DNA of 7,944 nucleotides from Pseudomonadota bacterium (GTDB lineage: Bacteria; Pseudomonadota; Alphaproteobacteria; Rhizobiales; Devosiaceae), in contig JAEWLC010000002.1 of NCBI GenBank assembly GCA_023393475.1, positions 1-7,944 of the forward strand. The letters are read 5' to 3'. Of the stretch, positions 1 to 6,546 are shown piece after piece. Position numbers and translations under genes: made by a program. A model generated the notes under the pieces. It had not been told where the DNA came from. It did no database searches and saw only the letters and a list, made by a program, of their open reading frames with translations. Within the stretch, counting starts at the first letter, position 1, and each line of letters starts with the position of its first letter.

Positions 1-84
1 CCCCCATGAAGGGGGAGGTGAAGGGTCGAGTTGCTGTCTTCGATCGTGCCTCAACACCGGTCGGCACCTCCCCCTTCATGGGGG
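1..84. repeat. Dispersed inverted repeat (REP-like) with 20-bp arms
   Basis: Bases 1-20 and 65-84 are perfect reverse complements, separated by 44 bases. Each arm also contains its own short palindrome, of the form CCTCCCCC, five bases, GGGGGAGG (complete in the right arm at 67-87). The element may continue upstream of the window. Paired palindromes in a gene-flanking position are typical of REP/BIME-like intergenic repeats in alphaproteobacteria. The open frame of the following aminotransferase runs through this repeat without a stop, which argues against an upstream start for that gene. No transposase is present here, so mobility is not supported. Confidence 0.75.
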
Positions 85-155
85 AGGATGGGAGGGGGCC
101 GTCTGCCAATGTCTGGCGGCTTGCCCAACCGCTCCCGTCAGGCGATACCCATCGC

Positions 156-1322
156 ATGACACTGCCCGTTTCCGCCCGCCCAGCCGTCCAGTCCCTGCAA
201 CCCTCGCTTATCCGCGATGTCGCCAACGCCGCGATGGGCCGCACCGACGTGCTCCCCTTCTGGTTTGGCGAATCCGACCAGCCGACACCCCGGTTCATAC
301 GCGACGCGGCGATGGCCTCGCTCGGCGAGGGCGAGACCTTCTACTCGCAGAATCTCGGTCGGCCCTACCTCCGCGAAGCGATCGCGACCTACCTCAGCAC
401 CCTCCACGGCACCCCGGTCGATGCCGGCCGCATCGCCGCCGTCGGTTCCGGCGTCTCGGGCCTGATGCTCGCCGCCCAGATGGTGGTCTCGCCCGGTGAC
501 CGCGTCGTCGCCGTCACCCCGCTCTGGCCCAATATCGTCGAGATTCCGAAAATCCTCGGCGCCACCGTCGAGCGCGTTCCCCTCACCGTCGCCACCGGCA
601 AGTGGTCGCTCGACCTCGATCGCCTCCTCGCCGCGCTAACGCCCGATACAGGCATGGTGATCGTCAACTCGCCCAACAACCCGACCGGCTGGACCATCGA
701 GGAAGACGAGGTCGACGCCATCCTCGCGCACTGCCGCAATCACGGCATCTGGATCCTCAGCGACGATGTCTACGAGCGGTTGGTGCATGACCCGGCGCGC
801 AAGTCCGCGCCGTCCTTCCTCCGCCGCTACCAGAAGGGCGATCGCATCATCTCGGTCAACAGCTTCTCGAAAGCCTGGTCGATGACCGGCTGGCGCATCG
901 GCTGGCTCGCGACCCCGGAGTCGCTGACCGACGACCTGAGCAAGATCATCGAATACAACACCTCCTGCATCCTCGAGCCTATCCAGCGCGCCGCCACTGC
1001 CGCGGTCACGCAGGGCGAGCCCGAAGTGGCAAAACTCCGCGCCCGGCTCACGGCAACCCGGAACCTCCTCGTTGGCGAACTCGGCGCCATGCCCGGCGTC
1101 ATCGTCCCCGAGGCCGGCGGCGCGATGTATGTGTTCTTCCGCATCGAGGGCCAGGACGACACGCTGGCGCTGGCGAAACGCCTCGTCGAGGACGCCGGCC
1201 TAGGCCTCGCCCCCGGCGGCGCCTTCGGTCCGGAAGGCAATGGCTGGCTCCGCTGGTGCCACGCCACCACGCCTGAAAAGCTGCGGGATGGGGTGGGGCG
1301 GCTCAAGGCGTTTCTGGGCTGA
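156..1322 (+). CDS. PLP-dependent aminotransferase, class I/II (fold type I)
   Basis: A 388-residue protein, the usual length for aspartate-aminotransferase-like enzymes. It should transfer an amino group between an amino acid and a 2-oxo acid in the cytoplasm using pyridoxal 5'-phosphate. Visible landmarks are the SPNNPTG loop (172-178, Asn175), the SDDVYE segment (202-207; Asp203 for the pyridine nitrogen, Tyr206 for the cofactor O3'), the Schiff-base lysine Lys239 in SFSKAWSMTGWRIG, the phosphate-binding Arg247, and the C-terminal WLRW segment with Arg366 in the place of the substrate-carboxylate arginine. The ATG at 156 is chosen although its ribosome site is weak. An in-frame ATG at 6 would add 50 residues encoded by the repeat, and family-like sequence begins only after 156. 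The substrate cannot be told from motifs; aspartate, an aromatic amino acid or another is possible. It converges with the ABC transporter gene downstream. Confidence 0.9.
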   Translation: MTLPVSARPAVQSLQPSLIRDVANAAMGRTDVLPFWFGESDQPTPRFIRDAAMASLGEGETFYSQNLGRPYLREAIATYLSTLHGTPVDAGRIAAVGSGVSGLMLAAQMVVSPGDRVVAVTPLWPNIVEIPKILGATVERVPLTVATGKWSLDLDRLLAALTPDTGMVIVNSPNNPTGWTIEEDEVDAILAHCRNHGIWILSDDVYERLVHDPARKSAPSFLRRYQKGDRIISVNSFSKAWSMTGWRIGWLATPESLTDDLSKIIEYNTSCILEPIQRAATAAVTQGEPEVAKLRARLTATRNLLVGELGAMPGVIVPEAGGAMYVFFRIEGQDDTLALAKRLVEDAGLGLAPGGAFGPEGNGWLRWCHATTPEKLRDGVGRLKAFLG

Positions 1323-1347
1323 ACCCAGCTTCCAGCACCCACCAGCT

Positions 1348-1426
1348 GTCATCCCTGCGAAGGCAGGGATCCATCCTTCAGCCCAGCGCAAGCGGAGAGT
1401 TGGCCCCCTGCCTTCGCAGGGGTGAC
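1348..1426. repeat. Dispersed inverted repeat of the IPAFAGMT type
   Basis: Arms 1348-1368 and 1406-1426 are 21 bases each and reverse-complementary with one mismatch, separated by 37 bases. Each arm folds on its own: an 8-bp stem with a GAAG loop at 1351-1370, and a 7-bp stem with a CTTC loop at 1405-1422. Translated, the arms read IPAFAGMT or IPAKAG, the familiar signature of a very common proteobacterial intergenic repeat that automated gene callers often mistake for protein. It lies in the gap between two convergent genes, where it could act as a two-way terminator or protect mRNA 3' ends. It lacks a T-run, so that role is inferred. Confidence 0.8.
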
Positions 1427-1459
1427 AACCTGAGTGGTGGCACTCGAAGTACCCTCCAC

Positions 1460-1475
1460 CGTTTCACGTGAATCC
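1460..1475. other. parS: parS-like centromere site (candidate ParB binding site)
   Basis: The 12 bases at 1461-1472 read GTTTCACGTGAA, identical to the core of the bacterial parS consensus TGTTTCACGTGAAACA. Over the full 16 bases the match is 13 of 16, with differences at 1460, 1473 and 1475. The innermost 10 bases (1463-1472) are a perfect palindrome. The site is intergenic, between the stops of two convergent genes, and the window otherwise resembles the origin-proximal block of Hyphomicrobiales, where parS sites cluster. I saw no other CACGTG-centred site here. The damaged right arm may weaken ParB binding, so this may be a secondary site. Confidence 0.6.
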
Positions 1476-1478
1476 GCC

Positions 1479-3206
1479 TCAGCTGGCGTTCATGTGCCCG
1501 AACTGCGCCCCGTGCAGCCGCGCATAGGCGCCGCCCTGTGCGATCAGTTCGTCGTGGTTGCCCTGCTCGACGATCCCCTCGGCGCCCACCACCACTATAC
1601 GGTCGGCATTGCGGATGGTCGCGAGGCGATGCGCCACCACGAGCGTCGTCCGGCCCTCGGACAGCGCCGCCAGCGCCTGCTGGATGGCGTATTCGGTCGC
1701 CGTGTCGAGCGCCGAGGTCGCCTCGTCGAGGATGAGGATCGGCGGGTTCTTGAGGAAGATCCGCGCGATGGCGAGGCGCTGCTTCTGCCCGCCCGAGAGC
1801 TTTACGCCGCGCTCGCCGGCCAACGTATCGAGCCCATCCGGAAGCGCAGCGACGAACTCGTCGAGCGAGGCGCGCCGCAGCGCATCCCAGATTTCCTCGT
1901 CGGTAGCGCCGAGCCGGCCATACGCGACGTTCTCGCGGATGGTCGAGCCGAACAGGAACACATCCTGCTGCACGATGCCGATGTGCTCACGCAGCGAGGC
2001 CTGCGTCATGTCGCGGATATCGGTGCCATCGATGGTGATGGCGCCGCCGGTAACATCGTAGAAGCGCGGCAGCAGCGAGCAGATCGTCGTCTTGCCCGCC
2101 CCCGAGGGGCCGACAAAGGCGATGGTCTCGCCGGCCCTGATCGAGAGGTTCAGGCCGTCGAGCACCTTGCCGTGCTCGGAATAGGCAAAGCTCACGTCCT
2201 TGTACGCGATGTCGCCCTTCAGCCCCGCCACAACCCGGGCGCCCGGGCGGTCGGCGATGTCGGGCTCGGTATCGATCAGGTTGGTGAAGCGGCGGAAGCC
2301 GGCGATGCCTTTGGGGTAGCTCTCGAGCACCGAGGTGATCTTGTCGATCGGGCGGAAGAAGACGTTGACCAGCAGCAGGAAGCCGACGAAGCCGCCGTAG
2401 CTGAGCTCACCCTTGATGACGAACCAGGTGCCGGCCACCATGACGATCAGCTGCACGAGGCGCGTCGAGAGGTAGCTCAGGGCGATCGAGGCGGTCATGT
2501 AGGCATAGGCGTTGAGCTTGGTCGCCTTGTAGTTCTCGTTGTTCTCGGCAAACAGCCCGCGCTCGTAGTCCTCGTTGGCGAAGGCCTTCACCACGCGGAT
2601 GCCACCGACGCTTTCCTGCACGCGCACGTTGAAATCGCCGACGCGGCGGAAAAGGCTCTGCCAGTTGAGCGTCATCTTGGCGCCGTAGCGCGACACCAGC
2701 CAGGTCATGAACGGCACGATCACGGTGGTCAGCAGCGCCAGCTGCCAATGCACCATGAACATCAGGATGAAGGCCCCGATGAAGGTCATGATGGCGATGA
2801 ACAGGTCCTCGGGGCCGTGGTGGGCGACCTCGCCCACTTCCTCGAGGTCCTTGGTCACATGGGTGATCAGCTGGCCGGACTTGGTGTTGTCGAAATAGGC
2901 AAAGCTCAGCTTCTGGATATGGTCGAAGGCCTGCCGCCGCATCTCGGTCTCGATCGAGATGCCGAGCGCATGGCCCCAGTAGTTGACGATCGCCTGCAGC
3001 CCGGTGTTCAGCACATAGACGCCGAGCAGCGCCGCCGCCGCCATGCCGATCAGTCCCCAGTTCTGTCCGGGCAGCAGCTGGTCGATGAAGAGCTGCACGG
3101 CGAGCGGAAAGCCGAGTTCGAGCAGGCCGGCCAGCACGGCGCAGCCGAAATCGAGGAAGAACAGGTGCTTGTAGGGGGTGTAGTAGGAAAAGAAGCGGCG
3201 CAGCAT
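1479..3206 (-). CDS. ABC half-transporter (ABCB/MsbA-like exporter), fused permease and ATPase
   Basis: A 575-residue half-transporter that should work as a homodimer in the inner membrane, exporting a lipid, drug or other amphiphile with ATP. About six hydrophobic segments lie near residues 14-36, 52-74, 134-152, 154-172, 240-263 and 268-286. The ATPase half is complete: A-loop Tyr342, Walker A GPSGAGKTT (366-374), Q-loop Gln414, signature LSGGQ (470-474), Walker B ILILDE (490-495) with catalytic Glu495, D-loop SALD (498-501) and H-loop His526. The start at 3206 is chosen because an AGG lies about seven bases before it and MLRRFFSYYTPYKHLF resembles family N-termini. In-frame ATGs at 3245 and 3410 have no ribosome site, and the latter lies inside the divergent amidase gene. 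No partner half-transporter is adjacent, and the substrate cannot be assigned. An MsbA or multidrug role is possible. Confidence 0.92.
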   Translation of the reverse strand: MLRRFFSYYTPYKHLFFLDFGCAVLAGLLELGFPLAVQLFIDQLLPGQNWGLIGMAAAALLGVYVLNTGLQAIVNYWGHALGISIETEMRRQAFDHIQKLSFAYFDNTKSGQLITHVTKDLEEVGEVAHHGPEDLFIAIMTFIGAFILMFMVHWQLALLTTVIVPFMTWLVSRYGAKMTLNWQSLFRRVGDFNVRVQESVGGIRVVKAFANEDYERGLFAENNENYKATKLNAYAYMTASIALSYLSTRLVQLIVMVAGTWFVIKGELSYGGFVGFLLLVNVFFRPIDKITSVLESYPKGIAGFRRFTNLIDTEPDIADRPGARVVAGLKGDIAYKDVSFAYSEHGKVLDGLNLSIRAGETIAFVGPSGAGKTTICSLLPRFYDVTGGAITIDGTDIRDMTQASLREHIGIVQQDVFLFGSTIRENVAYGRLGATDEEIWDALRRASLDEFVAALPDGLDTLAGERGVKLSGGQKQRLAIARIFLKNPPILILDEATSALDTATEYAIQQALAALSEGRTTLVVAHRLATIRNADRIVVVGAEGIVEQGNHDELIAQGGAYARLHGAQFGHMNAS

Positions 3207-3342
3207 CAAAGACCTGTCCGGCACGATCGCGAAGGCCGCCTGCATAGGCGGATGACCCGCGCCTGTCCATGCCGAAGGTCGCAGCAGGTCGATTGGCCGC
3301 CGCAGCAGACGGGAGTATCGTCGTGTCCGGGGAGGCAGGGCA
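3207..3342. promoter_or_regulatory. Divergent intergenic region, ABC transporter and amidase
   Basis: These 136 bases separate two divergent start codons and must hold at least part of both promoters. I see no convincing -35/-10 pair or operator palindrome. The one clear signal is the ribosome site GGGGAGG at 3329-3335, seven bases before the amidase ATG, which supports that start. The transporter reading frame stays open through the region, but nothing in it looks coded. Confidence 0.5.
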
Positions 3343-4794
3343 ATGGACACCGCTGCGGTTTCCGAAATCGTCCTACAGGACGCCAATGCGCTCTCGGACC
3401 TGATCCGCACGAGGCAGGTCTCCGCCGTCGAGGTGATGACCGCCTATCTCGACCACATCGACCGCTTCAATCCACGGGTCAACGCCATTGTCTCGATGCC
3501 GCCGCGCGAGAGCCTCCTGGCCGAGGCGGCCGAACGCGACGAGCAACTGGCACGGGGTGAGTACCTCGGCTGGATGCATGGCTTCCCGCAGGCCGTGAAG
3601 GACAACCTGCCGGTCCGGGGGCTGCCCTTTACCCGCGGCTCGTCACTGTTTCGGGATTTCGTGGCCCCCGCCGACGCGATCGCGGTCGAACGCCTCCGGG
3701 GAGCGGGCGCCATCATGATCGGCAAGACCAACGCGCCCGAGTTTGCACTGGGATGCCAGACCCACAACCGGGTGTTCGGCACCACGCTCAATCCCCACGA
3801 TCCCGCGAAGACGGCCGGCGGTTCGAGTGGTGGCGCGGGCGCCGCCGTGGCGCTGCGCATGTTGCCGCTGGCGATCGGCACCGACCATACGGGCAGCCTC
3901 CGTAACCCGGCGGCGTTCAACAACCTGTTCGCGCTCCGGCCCGGGCATGGCCGCGTCCCGGTGGAAGCGCCGGACCCGTTCACCCTGTGGATGAGCCAGA
4001 TCGGCCCGCTGGCGCGTACCGTACCCGACCTCGCGCGGCTTCTCGTCCTCGTGTCCGGCTACGACTCGCGGGTGCCCCTCTCCCTTCGCGATGATCCGGC
4101 GCCTCTCGCCGCGCCGCTGACGGGCGAGGTCGCCGGCAAGCGGATCGCCTGGGGTGGAGACCTCCTCGCGCGCATCCTGCCGTTCGAGCCGGGTGTACTC
4201 GAACTGTGCCGCGCCGCAACTGCCCGCTTTGCCGAGCTCGGTGCCGTCGTCGAGGAGGCGGTGCCCGATTTTCCGATCGAGCAGCTCTTTGCCAGCTGGC
4301 AGAAGTTGCGCGCCTCGCAGGTGGGCGCAACCCTCATCGACATTGCCCGCGATCCTCTTCGCCGCGCACAACTGAGCGAGGAGGCCCAGTTCGAGCTCGA
4401 GCTTTTCGAGCGGCTCGGCGTCGCCGACCTTGCGCTTGCGGCCAGTGTCCGCGGCGCGTGGTACCAGGCCGTACGACGCTTCTTCGAGCAATACGACTAT
4501 TTCGTACTGCCGTCGGCCCAGGTCTTTCCATTCGACGCCCAGACCCACTGGCCGCCCGAGATCGCCGGCCGGACCATGGACAGCTACTACCGGTGGATGG
4601 AAGCGATGATCCCGGTCACCATGGCGGGCTGCCCGGCGATCGCGGTGCCGGCCGGCTTCAACGCCGCGGGCCTGCCGATGGGGCTGCAGATAATGGCCCG
4701 CAACAACGCCGAGCGCGATTGCCTCGAACTTGCCTATGCCTATGACGAGGCCACCCGCTGGGTCGCGCGCTGCCCGCCACCGATGTTGGCCTAG
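3343..4794 (+). CDS. Amidase-signature family hydrolase
   Basis: A 483-residue enzyme of the amidase-signature superfamily (GatA/FAAH fold), which hydrolyses C-N bonds of amides, normally in the cytoplasm. The Ser-cisSer-Lys triad is present: Lys86 in AVKDN, cis-Ser161 in AGGSSGGAG, and nucleophile Ser185 in GTDHTGSLRNPAAF, exactly 24 residues after the cis-serine as in characterised members. The loop before the nucleophile is DHTGS rather than the commoner DxGGS. The C-terminal part keeps the family motif VTMAGCPAIAVPAG (425-438) followed by GLPMGLQIM (443-451). No GatC or GatB gene is nearby, so a role in tRNA amidation is unlikely and a catabolic or xenobiotic amidase is more plausible. 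A strong GGGGAGG ribosome site precedes the ATG. Its stop overlaps the convergent xre stop within CTAG. Confidence 0.92.
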   Translation: MDTAAVSEIVLQDANALSDLIRTRQVSAVEVMTAYLDHIDRFNPRVNAIVSMPPRESLLAEAAERDEQLARGEYLGWMHGFPQAVKDNLPVRGLPFTRGSSLFRDFVAPADAIAVERLRGAGAIMIGKTNAPEFALGCQTHNRVFGTTLNPHDPAKTAGGSSGGAGAAVALRMLPLAIGTDHTGSLRNPAAFNNLFALRPGHGRVPVEAPDPFTLWMSQIGPLARTVPDLARLLVLVSGYDSRVPLSLRDDPAPLAAPLTGEVAGKRIAWGGDLLARILPFEPGVLELCRAATARFAELGAVVEEAVPDFPIEQLFASWQKLRASQVGATLIDIARDPLRRAQLSEEAQFELELFERLGVADLALAASVRGAWYQAVRRFFEQYDYFVLPSAQVFPFDAQTHWPPEIAGRTMDSYYRWMEAMIPVTMAGCPAIAVPAGFNAAGLPMGLQIMARNNAERDCLELAYAYDEATRWVARCPPPMLA

Positions 4795-5150
4795 CGGCGG
4801 CGCCGAATCAGTTCGTTGCTCAGCCAGGCGAGGTCTTCGGGCGCCAGTTTGCCGATGTCGCGGGCGAGCCGATTGGCGAGTTCGGTTGCCTCGGCCGGCA
4901 TGCCGGCGGTGTCGATGCTCACCTTGGGATCGCTCATCTCGGCGAGCCGCTGCAATTCCTCGGCATCGTCCCAGATGATGTTGAAATAGGCGATGATCTT
5001 CTGCAGCAGCGTGAAGGTCGGCTTGCCGCGACGGCCATGCTCGAGGGCGCTGAGATAGGCGCTCGAGACGCCGAGCGCCGCGGCCATCTGCTTCAGCGTG
5101 ACGCCGCGCTCGTCGCGCATCGCCCTCAGCTTTTCTCCCAGTGGCGTCAT
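4791..5150 (-). CDS. XRE-family helix-turn-helix transcriptional regulator
   Basis: A 119-residue DNA-binding protein. An N-terminal Cro/C1-type helix-turn-helix covers about residues 4-58, with the turn in VTLKQMAAALGVSSAYLSAL (17-36) and the recognition helix near 28-36. The tail (about 60-119) is acidic to neutral and ends in a basic NELIRRRR. It has no recognisable ligand domain. The start ATG at 5150 overlaps the smr stop as ATGA, so translation is probably coupled to smr. At its 3' end it shares CTAG with the amidase stop. From memory, an XRE gene follows smr in many Hyphomicrobiales and has a well-conserved C-terminal tail. Its targets are unknown, and the palindrome at 6535-6546 upstream of this operon is one candidate. 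Confidence 0.9.
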   Translation of the reverse strand: MTPLGEKLRAMRDERGVTLKQMAAALGVSSAYLSALEHGRRGKPTFTLLQKIIAYFNIIWDDAEELQRLAEMSDPKVSIDTAGMPAEATELANRLARDIGKLAPEDLAWLSNELIRRRR

Positions 5151-5734
5151 CGGTAGTCACGCTCCCGGCGCAGGCGCACGTAGAAGGCCCCATCGCCGCC
5201 ATGGCCCTGGGCGGCGACGTCCCAGCCGGCGACCAGCGGGGCGAGGTTGGGTTCGGTCAGCCAGACCGGCAGCATGGCGCGGAGCACGCCGCGCTCGATG
5301 ATCACCGCCGCATCGTCGCCGAGCTTTTTCAGCCCCTTGCCGGTGATGACGAGGAGCGTGCGGTCACCGCGCGCGGCGCGGGCATGGATGAAGCGGGTGA
5401 GTGCCGCGTGGGCCTCGACCTGGCGCATGCCATGCAGGTCGATGGTGCCGTCGATCTCCTCGCGGCCGTGCTGCAGGCGCTGCTTCAGGTTGGGCTCGAT
5501 GCCGGCGCGGGGCTTTTTTCCCGGCCGGCCGTCGGATTGGTATGACGGCATAACGGGCACGAGCCGCGGCGCCCTCGGTCGGGGCGGTTGCGGCGCACTC
5601 GGCAACGGCAGGGGCTCGGACTCGAGGTTCACGATCGGACGCTGGGGCCGGAGCGGTGACACGGTCTGGCGCACCTCGAGCCATAGGTGCCAGTCGGGGA
5701 GCTGGCCCTTCCCGTCAGACCGGCGCTTGGCCAT
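5147..5734 (-). CDS. smr: Smr-domain protein (MutS2 C-terminal-like, putative nucleic-acid nuclease)
   Basis: A 195-residue protein. The first 30 residues (DWHLWLEVRQTVSPL) match the usual start of proteobacterial Smr proteins. A proline- and arginine-rich linker follows (about 41-75), then the Smr domain (about 95-190). Key motifs are TIDLHGM (97-103, with His101), TGKG (131-134) and HGGDGAFYVRLRR (178-190). Smr domains in other proteins bind or nick DNA or cleave RNA. The exact role of stand-alone alphaproteobacterial members is not established, so the biochemical call is a family inference. The gene starts 24 bases after the timA stop and overlaps xre by four bases, so it is mid-operon. 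The ribosome site is only a loose GGCGGGGGCGG. Confidence 0.9.
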   Translation of the reverse strand: MAKRRSDGKGQLPDWHLWLEVRQTVSPLRPQRPIVNLESEPLPLPSAPQPPRPRAPRLVPVMPSYQSDGRPGKKPRAGIEPNLKQRLQHGREEIDGTIDLHGMRQVEAHAALTRFIHARAARGDRTLLVITGKGLKKLGDDAAVIIERGVLRAMLPVWLTEPNLAPLVAGWDVAAQGHGGDGAFYVRLRRERDYR

Positions 5735-5758
5735 GGCATGCCGCCCCCGCCGCCAGGC

Positions 5759-6475
5759 CTACTCGAGCTGGCTGGTGGCGACGAGCTTCCAGTTGGGGTC
5801 GCGCGACCTGGGGCTGCGCGCAAATGTCCATTCGTCGGCGATGGACTGGACCTGGTCGGCATTGCCCTCGATCAGGGCGCCGTCCTTGTCGCGGGTGGCC
5901 GAAACCACTTCGGCGTGGAAGCGGATGGTGACGCTGGCCTGGCGCTTGTCGCCTTCGGCATCGGAAATCTCGACCTTGGGCAGGCCGACAAAGGTAAAGT
6001 CGACCGTGCGTCCGGCCGCCTCGCGATCCCGGATCACCTTCTCGAAGCCGTCGTAGACGTCCTTTTCGAGCAGGTTCTTCAGCGTCTGGCGGTCGCCGGA
6101 TGCAAAGGCGGTGACGATCATCTCGTAGGCGGACTTGGCGCCTTCGAGGAAGCTCTTGGGCGAGAAGGTCGAATCGACCTCGGAGATGGCCTTGAGGCCC
6201 GTGGCGACCTGTTCGTCGCCATGGGCGAGGAGCGTGATCTCGGCCTCGAGCTTGCGCTGCTGGCGCTCGGCGTCTTCGTTGGTTTCCGGGGTGGGACGCG
6301 GCCGCATCTGGACGACGTTCTCCTCACCCGGCTTCGCCGCCGCGGCCTCGCGCTGGCGCTGGGCCTGCGTCCGCTCGTTGCCGGTGCGGGTGCCCAGCAC
6401 CTGGCGCAGGCGATAGAGCACCACGATGGCAAGGCCGATCACGATGAGCGTGGGAATGTCGAAGAATTCATCCAT
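5759..6475 (-). CDS. timA: Tim44-like domain protein, membrane-anchored (TimA)
   Basis: A 238-residue protein with one N-terminal membrane helix (about 8-24, after MDEFFDIP), then a charged, glutamine-rich probably helical linker (about 30-80), and a C-terminal Tim44-like domain (about 105-238). The diagnostic end is DEWTFARSPRSRDPNWKLVA (214-233). Bacterial homologues of mitochondrial Tim44, named TimA in Caulobacter, sit at the inner membrane; their function is not settled, and protein export or membrane assembly is the usual suggestion. The ATG at 6475 is chosen over an in-frame ATG at 6535, which would place 20 non-hydrophobic residues before the conserved MDEFFDIPTL and would use part of the intergenic palindrome as coding sequence. 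It is the first gene of the timA-smr-xre run. Confidence 0.9.
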   Translation of the reverse strand: MDEFFDIPTLIVIGLAIVVLYRLRQVLGTRTGNERTQAQRQREAAAAKPGEENVVQMRPRPTPETNEDAERQQRKLEAEITLLAHGDEQVATGLKAISEVDSTFSPKSFLEGAKSAYEMIVTAFASGDRQTLKNLLEKDVYDGFEKVIRDREAAGRTVDFTFVGLPKVEISDAEGDKRQASVTIRFHAEVVSATRDKDGALIEGNADQVQSIADEWTFARSPRSRDPNWKLVATSQLE

Positions 6476-6534
6476 CGGGCACTGGTCTCGCGGCGAAGAA
6501 ATGGGTTGCGGCCATGGGCGGCTGCGCAATGTCA

Positions 6535-6546
6535 CCTATATATAGG
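6535..6546. promoter_or_regulatory. Perfect 12-bp palindrome CCTATATATAGG, candidate operator or -10 region
   Basis: The 147-base gap between the divergent timA and fxsA starts contains CCTATATATAGG, a perfect palindrome and the only AT-rich island in the region. On both strands it contains CTATAT, close to the alphaproteobacterial -10 consensus. I found no good -35 element at 16-18 bases on either side, so it could equally be an operator, for example for the XRE protein encoded at the end of the timA operon. Assignment is tentative. Confidence 0.35.

Noticed and set aside
6..155. N-terminal extension of the aminotransferase from the ATG at position 6
   Set aside because: The extra 50 residues are encoded largely by the dispersed repeat and resemble nothing in the family.
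209..217. DnaA-box-like TTATCCGCG
   Set aside because: It differs from TTATCCACA at two positions, is single, and is inside the aminotransferase coding sequence; no cluster of boxes supports an origin here.
1434..3560. A 708-residue open frame on the plus strand, opposite the ABC transporter
   Set aside because: It is antisense to a transporter with every expected motif, has no recognisable domain, is very rich in His, Asp, Arg and Gln as expected from reverse reading of GC-rich codons, and would also overrun the amidase start.
3643..5202. A 519-residue open frame on the minus strand, opposite the amidase and overlapping xre and smr
   Set aside because: It is a shadow frame: low-complexity Arg/Ala/Gly composition, no motif, and it crosses three well-supported genes.
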